Below are positions 7,718-17,206 of a DNA stretch of 54,275 nucleotides, one piece after another. Numbering within the stretch: position 1 is the stretch's first letter; every line of letters starts with the position of its first letter. Source of the DNA: Bacteroidales bacterium (GTDB lineage Bacteria > Bacteroidota > Bacteroidia > Bacteroidales > P3); NCBI GenBank assembly GCA_017446745.1, contig JAFSQF010000106.1, positions 1 to 54,275 on the forward strand, written 5' to 3'. Under the pieces are notes generated by a model. The model was not told the DNA's origin and did not search any database. It worked only from the letters and a program-made list of their open reading frames with translations. The position numbers and the translations under genes are program-made.

Positions 7718-7883
7718 TCTACGAATTAGCACGAATTTACTTTTTATGTCTACGAATTAGCACGGATTAGCACGAATTTACTTATATGTCTACGAATTAG
7801 CACGAATTAGCACGAATTTACTTTTTGGTCTGCGAATTAGCACGAATTTACTACTTATTTTTACAGATTAGCACGAACTTACT
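7718..7883. repeat. Tandem array of GAATTAGCAC units
   Basis: Five imperfect units of about 30-40 bp each combine one or two copies of a C/T-GAATTAGCAC core with a TTTACTTNTT spacer. The array fills the gap between two minus-strand genes, downstream of the one ending at 7906 and upstream of the propeller gene. Confidence 0.85.
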
Positions 7884-7905
7884 GTTTTTTGCACATTGAC
7901 AAAAA

Positions 7906-9171
7906 TTATGTTTTATGTTTCTCTTTTTTTGCGGCGGGGAAGAGGATATTGTTGAGGATGAGGCGGTAGCCTGGCGAGTTGGGGTAGAGCGAAAGGTCGG
8001 TCGGAGGGTCGCCCACAAAATGGCGGTAGTCCTCGGGGTCATGGCCGCCGAGGAAGGTCCATGTGCCTTTGCCATATTCGCCATGCAGGTAGCGCACCTC
8101 GTCGAGCTCCTTGTTCTCACCAAGCACCAGGGCACTGCTTTTCACCGTCTGGCGGCGGAACGCCGTGGTCTGACCCATAAAGCCATGCACTATGCGCGTG
8201 TGGTTCTGCGTCAGCATGGTGGGCACCCAGTCCCACTTGGCGGAGAACTCGAAGAGGGTGAAGAAGTCGTTCTTCTCGTTCACTATGCGGCCGCGGCTGC
8301 GGTCGTCAATGTCGATAGTCGAGATCTCGTATTCCGAGGGGTTGGTGCTGATGCGGAAATCCTTAAAGGCGAAGCATTTCGAAAAGTCGAGCAATTGCTG
8401 GGCGTTGGGTTGCATGGGGTCGCCGTCGAACATCACGTCGCAGATGTCGACATTCTCGGCAGCCAGGGCCACGTCGTAGCTGTCGGGCGCCGAGCACATG
8501 GCGAAAAGGAAACCGCCGCCCATCACGAAATCGCGGATTTTATGTGCCACGGCGAGCTTCAGCTGGCTGACTTTCTGAAACCCCAGTTTATGCGCACGTG
8601 CCTCCTGGTCGCGCACATCCTCTATATACCATTGGGCGTTGCGGTAGTTGCCCCAGAATTTGCCGTACTGACCCGTGAAGTCTTCGTGGTGCAGGTGCAG
8701 CCAGTCGTAGGTGGGCAGCACGCCAGCCATCACCTCCTCGTCGTACACCACGTCGTAGGGTATCTCGGCATAGGTCATCACCAGCGTCACAGCGTCGTCC
8801 CATGGCAGCTTGCTCTTGGGCGAATAAACGGCAATCTTGGGGGCTTTCTGCAGGCGCACAGCATCCTGGTTGACCGACGCGTCGGCTATCTCGCTGAGTA
8901 TGGCCGTCGACATGCCGTCGGCTATCACCTCCACGCTGACGCCTCGCAGGCGCGCCTGCCGCTCCAGCTGGTCGGCATATTTCATCATGAACGACCCGCC
9001 CCGATAGTTCAGCAGCCACGTCACCTCCACGTCGCGCTCCAGCGCGTAGTAGGCTATACCATAGGCTTTCAAGTGGTTGCGCTGCGTCTCGTCCATCGGT
9101 ATCAGTATATAGCTGGCCTTCGCGCCCAACGCAAGTGCCATAAAAACCAGGCTTATAAGTATCTTTCTCAT
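7906..9171 (-). CDS. Conserved secreted protein with GATase1-like fold, often named asparagine synthetase B
   Basis: This 421-residue protein has a signal peptide (MRKILISLVFMALALGAKA). The body resembles a Bacteroidota family that databases commonly label asparagine synthetase B. It shows no AsnB features: there is no N-terminal Cys nucleophile and no PP-loop. Segments such as IAVYSPKSKLPWDDAVTLVM and HKIRDFVMGGGFLFAMCSAPD fit a class I amidotransferase-like Rossmann fold, with Cys in the elbow-like AMCSAPDSYD. The late motif GKGTWTFLGGHDPEDY recalls ThuA-type proteins. It is likely periplasmic or extracellular and involved in small-molecule or sugar chemistry. The real activity is unknown. 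Confidence 0.75.
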   Translation of the reverse strand: MRKILISLVFMALALGAKASYILIPMDETQRNHLKAYGIAYYALERDVEVTWLLNYRGGSFMMKYADQLERQARLRGVSVEVIADGMSTAILSEIADASVNQDAVRLQKAPKIAVYSPKSKLPWDDAVTLVMTYAEIPYDVVYDEEVMAGVLPTYDWLHLHHEDFTGQYGKFWGNYRNAQWYIEDVRDQEARAHKLGFQKVSQLKLAVAHKIRDFVMGGGFLFAMCSAPDSYDVALAAENVDICDVMFDGDPMQPNAQQLLDFSKCFAFKDFRISTNPSEYEISTIDIDDRSRGRIVNEKNDFFTLFEFSAKWDWVPTMLTQNHTRIVHGFMGQTTAFRRQTVKSSALVLGENKELDEVRYLHGEYGKGTWTFLGGHDPEDYRHFVGDPPTDLSLYPNSPGYRLILNNILFPAAKKEKHKT

Positions 9172-9330
9172 TTTTTCTTCCGTTTTTTTCCGGCTGCGAA
9201 TGCCTGTTTATTGCCGCCACAGCATCGCCAGCCCAATTTTCTTATAACTACAAAAAGAAATAATTATTATTCTTTTCAAAAAAACTTTCGCTTTTCTGAA
9301 ACTTTTTTTCTCCAATTCACAAAATTATAG

Positions 9331-9338
9331 TACTTTTG
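9331..9338 (+). promoter_or_regulatory. -7 box for tRNA-Leu
   Basis: TACTTTTG followed by CA is identical to the box upstream of tRNA-Gln (26731-26738). It lies 64 nt before the tRNA. Confidence 0.55.
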
Positions 9339-9402
9339 CATTCGATTTCTGCCAATCAACCCCTTTCTAACGCTAACAGAATAAAGCACATAAAGCAACA
9401 AT

Positions 9403-9484
9403 GCGGATATGGCGTAATTGGTAGCCGCGCTAGACTTAGGATCTAGTTCCTCACGGAGTGGGGGTTCGAGTCCCCCTATCCGCA
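9403..9484 (+). tRNA. tRNA-Leu (UAG)
   Basis: The acceptor stem is GCGGATA / TATCCGC, with discriminator A. The anticodon loop CTTAGGA gives anticodon TAG. A long variable arm (TTCCTCACGGAGT) marks a class II tRNA, and the T arm is GGGGGTTCGAGTCCCCC. CCA is not encoded. Confidence 0.95.
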
Positions 9485-9491
9485 CAATAAC

Positions 9492-9520
9492 GAACGACAC
9501 GCCCCTACGACGTGTCGTTC
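9492..9520 (+). terminator. Hairpin after tRNA-Leu
   Basis: GAACGACACG (9492-9501) pairs with CGTGTCGTTC (9511-9520) over nine loop bases. Only weak T content follows, so it may be a processing or pausing hairpin rather than a full intrinsic terminator. Confidence 0.5.
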
Positions 9521-9640
9521 TCTGCAATTGCAAAAAGAACGAAAAGTTGGTATTGAATGCGAAAAAAAATCATTCGCATTAAATAATGTTCGCAATATAA
9601 AAACATTCGCAAAAACTTTCGCATATTTAAATAGTAGCAC

Positions 9641-11545
9641 ATGGAAGAAGAGGTAAGCATCAACCCTATTGTTAACGACTACGGTGACGACAGCATCGTC
9701 CACCTTGAGGACATGGAGCACATACGTCTGCGCCCCGGCATGTATATCGGCAAGCTGGGCGACGGCTCCAGCCATGACGACGGCATATATGTACTCATCA
9801 AAGAGGTCATCGACAACGCCATCGACGAGTTCACGTCGGGCTACGGCAAGCGCATCAACGTGTCCATCGACTTCGCCGAGCGGCGCGTCAGCATCCGCGA
9901 CTTCGGGCGCGGCATCCCGTTGGGAAAACTTGTGGAGGCCGTCAGCAAGCTCAACACCGGCGCCAAGTACGACAGCAAGGTGTTTCAGAAGTCAGTGGGC
10001 CTCAACGGCGTGGGTACCAAGGCCGTCAACGCCCTCAGCTCCTATTTCAAAGTCATGGCCTTCCGCGACGGCAAATACCGCTATGCCGAGTTCGCCGAGG
10101 GCAAGCTGACCCACGACAGCGACATCTGCGAGGCTGCAAACGGCGAAGAAAACGGCACCCTCGTGGAGTTCGTGCCCGACCACAAGCTCTTCGGCAATTT
10201 CCATTTCGTCAACGACTACGTAGAGCAGCGCATCTGGAACTACGCCTACCTCAACAAGGGGCTGACGCTCTACTACAACGACCGCCGCTACTACTCCAAG
10301 AACGGCCTCCTCGACCTCCTGGAGCGCAACCTCGACAGCGAGGCCCTCTACCCCATCGTCCACATCAAGGAGGGCGACTTCGAGTGCGCCTTCACCCACG
10401 TCAACGGGCAGAGCAGCGACTACTACTACAGCTTCGTCAACGGGCAGCACACCACCGAGGGAGGCACGCACCAGAGCGCTTTCCGCGAGGGCTTCGCCCG
10501 CGTGGTGCGCGAGTTCTTCAAGAAAGACTACGAGCCCGCCGTCTTCCGCCAAGGGCTCGTCTGCGCCCTCTGCGTGCGCATACAAGAGCCCGTGTTCGAA
10601 GCCCAGACCAAGACCAAGCTGGGCTCCACACACCTCGAGCCCAACAAAGCCGACGGCTCCAACGACAGCCCCTTCCTGAAAACCTACGTGCTCGACATCC
10701 TCAAGCGGCACCTCGACAACTTCCTCCATATCAACAGCGCCACTGCCGATGCCATGCTCGAGAAAATAAACCGCAACGAGAAGGAGCGCAAAGAGATTGC
10801 CGGCATCAAGAAAGAGGCCCGCGAGAGCAGCAAGAAAGCCAGCCTCAACAACCGCAAGCTGCGCGACTGCCACGTGCACTACAACACCAACCATGCCCGA
10901 CGCCTCGAGACAACCATCTTCATCACCGAGGGCGACTCGGCCAGCGGCTCCATCACCAAAAGCCGCGACGTGGCCACACAGGCCGTCTTCAGCCTCCGCG
11001 GCAAACCCAAGAACACCTACAGCATCAACAAGGTGGACGTCTATAAGAACGAGGAACTCAACCTGCTGCACAACGCCCTCGATATCGACAACGGCATTGA
11101 GAACCTCCGCTACAACAACGTGGTCATCGCCACCGATGCCGATGTCGACGGCATGCACATACGCCTGCTGCTGCTGACTTTCTTCCTGCGCTTCTATCCC
11201 GAGCTGATACGCACCGGCCACGTCTACATCCTCCAAACCCCTCTCTTCCGCGTGCGCAACAAGCAGAAAACCAACTACTGCTACACCGACGATGAACGCG
11301 TCGCCGCCATCAAGAGCACCCCCAATGCCGAGATCACACGCTTCAAAGGCCTCGGCGAAATATCGCCCGACGAGTTCAAGAACTTCATCGGCAAGGATAT
11401 GCGCCTCGACCCCGTGCTGCTCCACAAGAATTTCGACATCCCCGGCGTGCTAAGTTTCTACATGGGCGAGAACACCCTCGAACGCCGCGAATTCATTATG
11501 CAGAACCTCCGCGTGGAAGACGACGAAAGCATTGTGGTGGCTTGA
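9641..11545 (+). CDS. parE: DNA topoisomerase IV subunit B
   Basis: This is the ATPase subunit of topoisomerase IV, which unlinks daughter chromosomes. GHKL ATPase motifs are [18 protein letters not shown] and [13 protein letters not shown] (about residues 60-125). The transducer domain carries the QTKTKLG lysine motif. The TOPRIM domain has TEGDSASG and [10 protein letters not shown] (about 430-510), and the C-terminus includes RFKGLGE. The length of 634 and the lack of a gyrase-type insert favour ParE over GyrB, as does the N-terminus. In many Bacteroidota parC follows directly; here the next gene is an unrelated acidic protein, so parC is elsewhere. Confidence 0.93.
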   Translation: MEEEVSINPIVNDYGDDSIVHLEDMEHIRLRPGMYIGKLGDGSSHDDGIYVLIKEVIDNAIDEFTSGYGKRINVSIDFAERRVSIRDFGRGIPLGKLVEAVSKLNTGAKYDSKVFQKSVGLNGVGTKAVNALSSYFKVMAFRDGKYRYAEFAEGKLTHDSDICEAANGEENGTLVEFVPDHKLFGNFHFVNDYVEQRIWNYAYLNKGLTLYYNDRRYYSKNGLLDLLERNLDSEALYPIVHIKEGDFECAFTHVNGQSSDYYYSFVNGQHTTEGGTHQSAFREGFARVVREFFKKDYEPAVFRQGLVCALCVRIQEPVFEAQTKTKLGSTHLEPNKADGSNDSPFLKTYVLDILKRHLDNFLHINSATADAMLEKINRNEKERKEIAGIKKEARESSKKASLNNRKLRDCHVHYNTNHARRLETTIFITEGDSASGSITKSRDVATQAVFSLRGKPKNTYSINKVDVYKNEELNLLHNALDIDNGIENLRYNNVVIATDADVDGMHIRLLLLTFFLRFYPELIRTGHVYILQTPLFRVRNKQKTNYCYTDDERVAAIKSTPNAEITRFKGLGEISPDEFKNFIGKDMRLDPVLLHKNFDIPGVLSFYMGENTLERREFIMQNLRVEDDESIVVA

Positions 11546-11593
11546 GCCCTCAGCCCTTCACGCAACGAAGATGACACCAAACCAAAAAAAAAT

Positions 11594-11624
11594 TTTGCCC
11601 ATTTATAGAAACTTGCTATACTTG
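11594..11624 (+). promoter_or_regulatory. Bacteroidota-type promoter of the acidic protein gene
   Basis: TTTG (11594-11597), 19 nt, then TATACTTG (11617-11624). The spacing is ideal, and one base of the -7 box deviates. The leader before the ATG at 11642 would be very short. Confidence 0.6.
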
Positions 11625-11641
11625 CAAAAAATTTTTTGACG

Positions 11642-12367
11642 ATGACAAACCATAATAATCGTAAGAAAAAACTGATTATCAGCTATAAAAACATTTCCGA
11701 AGAACTTCGGGAACTCTTCAAAGAGACCTATCCTGACGGCTATCAGGACTACTTGCAGAAAACTATCAAGCCCAACGGGGAACCCATTTTTGTTGTCCCC
11801 CTCGAGACGGAAGACACCTCCTACATGATTAAATTCGACGTGAAGATCGACACCGGGCTGGTGGACGACGACCTCGACAAAGATCTTTACGGCGAAGAGG
11901 AGCAGAACGAGAACTCGGAATTCGCCCCCATCTCCGAGGCCATAGAGAAAGAAGAGGGCGGCAGCCACCGCGTGGGCAAGCTGAACCATGGCGCCTACGA
12001 AGAGATCTTCGAAGGCCTCCCCGAGGACAAGAAAGAGTTCGAAATGGCCAACGCCGACATTGAGGAGGAGTATGGCGACAGCCTGATGGACGACGACAGC
12101 GACGACTATAGCGACGACGACGATGACAAGGACAAGGACGACGACATGGAGCCCGACGACGACGAGCTGCTCGACATCGAATCGCTCCTGGCCGAGGCCG
12201 ACGCCGGCGAGGGACTGCTCCGCGAGGAAAACCCTCCCGAGGAGGGCAAGAAAACCCGGAAAAAAGAGAGCCGCGCCGTGAAAGCCGTAAAGGCCGTGGG
12301 CTCGGAAGTGAAAGCGGCAAAAGCCAAGGCCAAGACCTCGGCAACGAAAACGAAGACAAAAAAATAA
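11642..12367 (+). CDS. Highly charged protein with acidic middle and Lys/Ala-rich tail
   Basis: The ATG at 11642 is preferred over an in-frame TTG at 11636. The 241-residue product has three parts. A folded-looking N-terminal region (about 1-65) contains LIISYKNISEELRELF and a beta-rich FVVPLETEDTSYMIKFDVKI. A strongly acidic region (about 65-200) has Asp runs near 140-170. A basic tail of repeated A-V-K-A and K-A-K-A motifs ends in KTKTKK, as in histone H1-like tails. The tail suggests nucleic-acid binding and the acidic part suggests disorder. Similar conserved hypothetical proteins occur in Bacteroidota, but the function is unknown. It has its own promoter, and a bidirectional terminator follows. 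Confidence 0.8.
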   Translation: MTNHNNRKKKLIISYKNISEELRELFKETYPDGYQDYLQKTIKPNGEPIFVVPLETEDTSYMIKFDVKIDTGLVDDDLDKDLYGEEEQNENSEFAPISEAIEKEEGGSHRVGKLNHGAYEEIFEGLPEDKKEFEMANADIEEEYGDSLMDDDSDDYSDDDDDKDKDDDMEPDDDELLDIESLLAEADAGEGLLREENPPEEGKKTRKKESRAVKAVKAVGSEVKAAKAKAKTSATKTKTKK

Positions 12368-12396
12368 AGCGTCCAGCCTCCAGACACGTCAATACT

Positions 12397-12440
12397 AAAA
12401 GAAACGGATTGCAGGGAACCCTACAATCCGTTTCTTTTTT
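12397..12440. terminator. Bidirectional intrinsic terminator
   Basis: AAAGAAACGGATTG (12398-12411) and CAATCCGTTTCTTT (12424-12437) form a 14-bp stem with A/T flanks on both sides. It serves the plus-strand acidic-protein gene and the minus-strand nadD, which converge here. Confidence 0.85.
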
Positions 12441-12452
12441 CAGGAGAGCAGC

Positions 12453-13028
12453 TCATTCGTAGAAATGCATCTCGGTAAGGTATTTGAACACCGGCTCCGT
12501 CAGCAAGTAGCGTGGCGGATGGCCCTCGGCAATCTGGCGGCGTATGTAGCTCGACGAGATGTCCATCATAGGCACGTCGACCAGATGGACATGAGGATGC
12601 TGCACCAAGTCATTGGCCACAGCTCCCGGACGCGGGTAGACGAATATCTCGTAGTTTTCGATGATATGCTCCCAATTACGCCAACGGCGGAAATTCTCAA
12701 GATTGTCGCCACCCATTATCAGCGAGAAACGCTTGTCGGGGTGCCTGTCGCTAAGCTGAGCCAAGGTGACAACGGTATAGGATGGTATAGGCAGATGGAA
12801 CTCCACGTCGCTGGCTCGCATCCGGTAGTTGTCCTCTATAGCCTCGCGGACCATGGCAAGCCTGTGGTGGTCAGCCAAAAGGGTGCGACGTTCTTTCAAA
12901 GGGTTCTGCGGCGACACCACAAACCACACCTCGTCCATATCGGTATGCTCCAACATAGAATTGGCCACTATGAGATGCCCCACATGTATGGGATTGAACG
13001 ACCCAAAAAAAAGTCCTATGTGTTTCAA
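12453..13028 (-). CDS. nadD: Nicotinate-nucleotide adenylyltransferase
   Basis: This enzyme transfers AMP from ATP to nicotinate mononucleotide, making deamido-NAD in NAD synthesis. The 191-residue protein shows the nucleotidyltransferase start GLFFGSFNPIHVGHL (the H-x-G-H motif), VVSPQNPLKE, the substrate loop MGGDNLENFRRWRNWE, and the late I-S-S-S-x-I-R motif (MDISSSYIRRQI). Length and order are typical of NadD. It converges on the acidic-protein gene across the shared terminator. Confidence 0.95.
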   Translation of the reverse strand: MKHIGLFFGSFNPIHVGHLIVANSMLEHTDMDEVWFVVSPQNPLKERRTLLADHHRLAMVREAIEDNYRMRASDVEFHLPIPSYTVVTLAQLSDRHPDKRFSLIMGGDNLENFRRWRNWEHIIENYEIFVYPRPGAVANDLVQHPHVHLVDVPMMDISSSYIRRQIAEGHPPRYLLTEPVFKYLTEMHFYE

Positions 13029-13095
13029 TGTCGGACAGTGATTGGTAACATAATCTCGTTAATTGCACTCGTCACTCATCACTATTCACTAATCA

Positions 13096-13692
13096 CTAAT
13101 AATACTTGTACCTTGATATAATGCCTATATGGCGAAGTTTGTTGCCACGGAAGGTGTAGACCTGGCCCACCTCGCCGGCTCCGCTGATAACCTTCAGCAC
13201 AGCCACATCAGCCACATACGACTTCGGGAAGCGCTTGAACAGCACCTTAAAGACCTCGTCCTTGCTCATGCCCACATGAACGCCGTTGTCCAGCACCACC
13301 TCCGGGTCGGTAATCTTGCCGGCAATCATCTCCACACGCCCTGTAGTAATGCTACGATACATATCAAGATAGCTGTCGTCGAGACGTCGCAACGTGTTCA
13401 CCGACACCGACATCGAATCGTAATAATTCTTGTAGCCCACATCGCGATACCACTGCAGCTGCGTGCTCGTGATATACTGCTCCACATTCTCCCACTTGCC
13501 TATAGGATAAATCACAAAGTCGGCCAACGAATAGACTATCATAGTGTCGGCCAAAATCTTGATATCCTTAATCATATATTCCGGCTTGGAATATGTCATC
13601 ATGCGCATGGCTTTGGCGCGTGCGCTGACCTCTTGCGCCGGTACAAGAGCCACGGCAGCCAGTAATGCCAGTAAAAAAAAGGTCTTCTTCAT
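13096..13692 (-). CDS. Secreted protein of unknown function
   Basis: The start at 13692 gives a clean signal peptide (MKKTFFLLALLAAVALVPA); an ATG at 13713 would add seven residues. The mature part is about 175 residues. It contains a beta-rich region (MIKDIKILADTMIVYSLADFVIYPIG), then VGMSKDEVFKVLFKRFPKSY, which resembles the G-M-x-x-x-E-V motif of small SmpA/OmlA-like domains, and ends in a beta hairpin (VYTFRGNKLRHIGIISRYKYY). It is probably periplasmic. It lies upstream of nadD on the same strand with a 67-nt gap. No specific family is recognised. Confidence 0.7.
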   Translation of the reverse strand: MKKTFFLLALLAAVALVPAQEVSARAKAMRMMTYSKPEYMIKDIKILADTMIVYSLADFVIYPIGKWENVEQYITSTQLQWYRDVGYKNYYDSMSVSVNTLRRLDDSYLDMYRSITTGRVEMIAGKITDPEVVLDNGVHVGMSKDEVFKVLFKRFPKSYVADVAVLKVISGAGEVGQVYTFRGNKLRHIGIISRYKYY

Positions 13693-13768
13693 TGCTAAAT
13701 CTTTACGGAACAACTAACGCAAAACATGCACCTTTATTTTACAAAACGCCATTTTTTAAAAAAAATAT

Positions 13769-13776
13769 TACCTTTG
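13769..13776 (+). promoter_or_regulatory. -7 box for tex
   Basis: TACCTTTG matches TAnnTTTG, about 112 nt before the ATG at 13888. The leader is long and AT-rich. Confidence 0.45.
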
Positions 13777-13887
13777 TAGCCGTTTAACGAGAAAGCAGAA
13801 GCCTCCTACCACCATAATTTTCAACAACAAAAACCTTATTTTGCATCTTTTTTAACATCACCTTTTCCTACATAACATCACATCACC

Positions 13888-16017
13888 ATGGATTATGCAA
13901 GCCGTATAGCCAACGCCCTCAACCTGGGTGTCCGTCAGGTGGAGAAAACCATCGAACTGCTTGATGCTGGCGCCACCGTGCCTTTCATTGCACGCTACCG
14001 CAAGGAGATGACCGGCAACCTCAACGAAGTGCAGATCGCCGCCATACGCGACCAGCTGCTGAAGCTGCGCGAAGTGGACAAACGCCGCGACGCCATCCTG
14101 CAAAGCATTGACGAGCAGGGCAAACTCACGCCAGAGCTCCGTGCGGCCATCGAAAAGGCCGAGACGATGACAGAACTTGAAGACCTCTACCTGCCATACA
14201 AGCCCAAACGCAAAACCCGCGCCTCGGCGGCCATTGAACGCGGACTGCTTCCCCTGGCCGATGCCCTTCAGAAGCAATACCAATGCGACGTGGAGCAACT
14301 GGCAACGCCATATATCAACGAAGAAAAGGGCGTAGCGAGTGCCGAAGAGGCCCTGGCGGGTGCACGCGACATCATCGCCGAACGCGTCAGCGAGGACATC
14401 GCGGCACGCAACAAGGTGCGCAACATCTTCCGCCGCACCGCCATGCTCTCCTCCAAGGTGGTGAAAGACAAAGAAGAGGAAGCCGCAAAATTCCAGTCGT
14501 GGTTCGATTGGAAAGAGAATGCCATGCGGGCCCCCTCGCATCGCATCCTTGCCCTTTTCCGCGGCGAGAGCGAAGGCCTCCTGCGCGTGAAGATTGCACC
14601 AGAAGAAGATGAGCAAGCCATCGAAACGCTCGAGCGACAGTTCGTGCGCGGCAACTACGCTTCATCGGAGCAGGTGGCCGCAGCCGTGAAGGACGGCTAC
14701 AAGCGGCTGCTGTCGGCCTCCATAGAAACGGAGTTCTACAACCTCCTGAAAGAACGTGCCGACAAAGAGGCCATCAAGGTCTTCGCCGAGAACCTCAGGC
14801 AGCTCCTGCTGGCATCGCCCCTCGGGCAGAAACGCACCATGGCCATCGACCCCGGCTTCCGCACCGGCTGCAAGGTGGTGTGCCTCGACGCTCAAGGGCA
14901 GCTGCTGCACAACGAGACCATCTACCCCTTCACCTCGGTGCGCGAGGAACGCGCCGCAGTGGCCAAACTCGAAGCCCTTGCTGAGGCCTTCAAGATAGAG
15001 GCCATCGCCATAGGCAACGGCACCGCCGGACGCGAGACGGAAGAGGTGGTGAAACGCTGCCGCTTCAAAAATAAAATCATTGCCGTCATGGTCAGCGAAA
15101 ACGGCGCCTCGGTCTACAGCGCCAGCGATGTGGCCCGACGCGAATTCCCCGACTACGACGTCACAGTGCGCGGCGCCGTCAGCATCGGACGACGCCTTAT
15201 GGACCCCCTCAGCGAGCTGGTGAAAATCGACCCCAAAAGCATCGGCGTGGGACAGTACCAGCACGACGTGAACCAGAAAATGCTGCACGACAGCCTTGAG
15301 GACGTGGTGGTGAGCTGCGTCAACAGCGTCGGCGTGGAGCTCAACACCGCCAGCCGCGAACTGCTGAGCTACGTCAGCGGCATAGGCCCGGCCTTGGCCG
15401 CCAAGATTGTGGACCACCGCAACCGCCGCGGCCCTTTCCACTCGCGCCACGAGTTGCTGCAGGTGGAACGCCTGGGCGACAAGGCCTTTGAGCAGTGCGC
15501 CGGCTTCCTGCGTGTCCGCGAGAGCGACAACCCCCTGGACCGCAGCGCAGTGCATCCCGAACGCTACCCTTTGGTGGAACGCATGGCCAAGAAGGTAGGC
15601 GCTTCGGTGGAGGAGCTGATGAAGAACAAGGAGCTGCGACAAAAGATTGACATCAACGACTTCGTCTCCGACGACTGCGGACTGCCTACCCTACAGGACA
15701 TCATGAAGGAGCTGGACAAACCGGGCCTCGACCCGCGCGCCAAATTCGAGGTCTTCGAGTTCGACAAGAACGTCACAAAAATCGACGACCTTCAGGAAGG
15801 CATGGTGCTGCCCGGCATCGTCACCAACATCACGGCCTTCGGCGCCTTTGTCGACGTGGGCGTCCACCAGGACGGCCTGGTTCACATCTCGCAGCTTGCC
15901 AACCGCCGCGTCAACGACCCCTCCGAGGTGGTGCATCTGCATCAGCACGTGCAGGTGAAGGTGCTTGAAGTGGACCTCCGACGCCACCGCATCTCTCTGA
16001 CGATGAAAGGCGTATAA
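13888..16017 (+). CDS. tex: Tex-family transcription accessory / RNA-binding protein
   Basis: Tex (YhgF) is a conserved nucleic-acid-binding protein linked to transcription and stress tolerance. The 709-residue product has the Tex N-terminal helical region (1-190, starting VPFIARYRKEMTGNL), a YqgF/RNase H-like core (about 320-450, AIDPGFRTGCKVVCLD and AIGNGTAGRETE), helix-hairpin-helix motifs (about 490-560, VSGIGPALAAKIVDHR and VERLGDKAFEQCAGF), and a C-terminal S1 domain (about 637-709, GMVLPGIVTNITAFGAFVDV). Length and order are standard. The downstream phosphoesterase starts 48 nt later and may be co-transcribed. Confidence 0.95.
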   Translation: MDYASRIANALNLGVRQVEKTIELLDAGATVPFIARYRKEMTGNLNEVQIAAIRDQLLKLREVDKRRDAILQSIDEQGKLTPELRAAIEKAETMTELEDLYLPYKPKRKTRASAAIERGLLPLADALQKQYQCDVEQLATPYINEEKGVASAEEALAGARDIIAERVSEDIAARNKVRNIFRRTAMLSSKVVKDKEEEAAKFQSWFDWKENAMRAPSHRILALFRGESEGLLRVKIAPEEDEQAIETLERQFVRGNYASSEQVAAAVKDGYKRLLSASIETEFYNLLKERADKEAIKVFAENLRQLLLASPLGQKRTMAIDPGFRTGCKVVCLDAQGQLLHNETIYPFTSVREERAAVAKLEALAEAFKIEAIAIGNGTAGRETEEVVKRCRFKNKIIAVMVSENGASVYSASDVARREFPDYDVTVRGAVSIGRRLMDPLSELVKIDPKSIGVGQYQHDVNQKMLHDSLEDVVVSCVNSVGVELNTASRELLSYVSGIGPALAAKIVDHRNRRGPFHSRHELLQVERLGDKAFEQCAGFLRVRESDNPLDRSAVHPERYPLVERMAKKVGASVEELMKNKELRQKIDINDFVSDDCGLPTLQDIMKELDKPGLDPRAKFEVFEFDKNVTKIDDLQEGMVLPGIVTNITAFGAFVDVGVHQDGLVHISQLANRRVNDPSEVVHLHQHVQVKVLEVDLRRHRISLTMKGV

Positions 16018-16065
16018 CAAGAGCGTATAAGCAAACTCACTACATTAACAATTAAGCATAGTTAC

Positions 16066-17142
16066 ATGTCCCGTTTTATTGTATTGTTCATAATATTAGG
16101 AGCGCTGCTGAGCTACGTCTTCTGCCACATCTGGGCCATTGTGCCTTTCCCCAAATGGGGCAAATGGCTGGCCGTGGGCGTCGCCGTGGCGTGTTTCTGC
16201 TCCATCTTCTTAGGTTTCTCCGGCGCACTCGACAAGATGCCCCTCGGCTGGGGCTCTTTCTTCTACAACCTGGGCAACAAAACACTCATCATCCTCTTCT
16301 ACGCCCTGATGGTATTCGTGCTGCTCGACCTCGGCCGCCTCGTCCATCTGGTGCCACGCCAATGGCTGCACGACAACTGGCTCTCGTCGGCAGCCATCAC
16401 CACTCTCCTCGCTATCGTCTTCATCGGCGGAAGCATCCACTACCACAACAAACAACGCGTGGCCCTCAATATCGACAGCCACGGCAAAGTGCAGCACCCC
16501 CTCACCGCCGTCATGGCCTCCGACCTCCACATAGGCTACCACAACCGCAGAGCCGAACTGGCCCGTTGGGTGGATATGATCAATGCCGAAAATCCCGATC
16601 TGGTACTCTTCGCCGGCGACATCATCGACATGAGCCTGCGTCCTGTTGTTGAAGAAGATATGGCTTCCGAATTTCGACGCCTCAAGGCCCCCATCTACGC
16701 ATGCCTTGGCAACCATGAGTTCTACTCCAACCTGCCGCGCGCCAAACAATTCTACCACGACGCCGGCATCAACCTGCTGATCGACAGCAGCGCCACCGTC
16801 GGCGACCTGCAAATCATTGGCCGCGACGACCGCACCAACAACAGTCGTAGGCCTCTCTCCTCTTTCGATATTCACGACTCCCAATTCTCTATCCTCCTCG
16901 ACCACCAGCCCTACCATCTCGAAGAGGCCGAACAGGCCGGCATCGACCTCCAGCTCAGCGGCCATACCCACAACGGCCAGGTATGGCCCCTCAATTGGGT
17001 CATTAAGGCCCTCTACGAATGCGGATGGGGTCAACACCAACGCGGCAACACCTCCTACTATGTAAGCTCCGGCCTCGGCCTTTGGGGCGCCAAATACCGC
17101 ATCGGCACCAACTCCGAATATGTGGTAATCAACATCAAATAA
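16066..17142 (+). CDS. Membrane-anchored metallophosphoesterase
   Basis: This 358-residue protein has about four N-terminal transmembrane helices (1-125) and a calcineurin-like phosphoesterase domain (about 145-358). Metal-binding motifs are visible in order: ASDLHIGYHN, FAGDIID, CLGNHEFY and SGHTHNGQVWP. The architecture matches YkuE/YaeI-like enzymes, some of which act on lipid-linked phosphate esters. The substrate here is unknown. It lies between tex and the pyridoxal kinase on the same strand with short gaps. Confidence 0.88.
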   Translation: MSRFIVLFIILGALLSYVFCHIWAIVPFPKWGKWLAVGVAVACFCSIFLGFSGALDKMPLGWGSFFYNLGNKTLIILFYALMVFVLLDLGRLVHLVPRQWLHDNWLSSAAITTLLAIVFIGGSIHYHNKQRVALNIDSHGKVQHPLTAVMASDLHIGYHNRRAELARWVDMINAENPDLVLFAGDIIDMSLRPVVEEDMASEFRRLKAPIYACLGNHEFYSNLPRAKQFYHDAGINLLIDSSATVGDLQIIGRDDRTNNSRRPLSSFDIHDSQFSILLDHQPYHLEEAEQAGIDLQLSGHTHNGQVWPLNWVIKALYECGWGQHQRGNTSYYVSSGLGLWGAKYRIGTNSEYVVINIK

Positions 17143-17206
17143 GCGACAACATCAAGTCTGACTATTCCTTTCACTCCGAAAAACGAACAAACAAACAAAA
17201 TATTCA

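Noticed and set aside
9992-11425. Very long open frame antisense to parE
   Set aside because: It is a shadow caused by codon bias of a GC-rich gene. It reads as V/G/E-rich low-complexity sequence with no motifs, while parE on the other strand has all its motifs.
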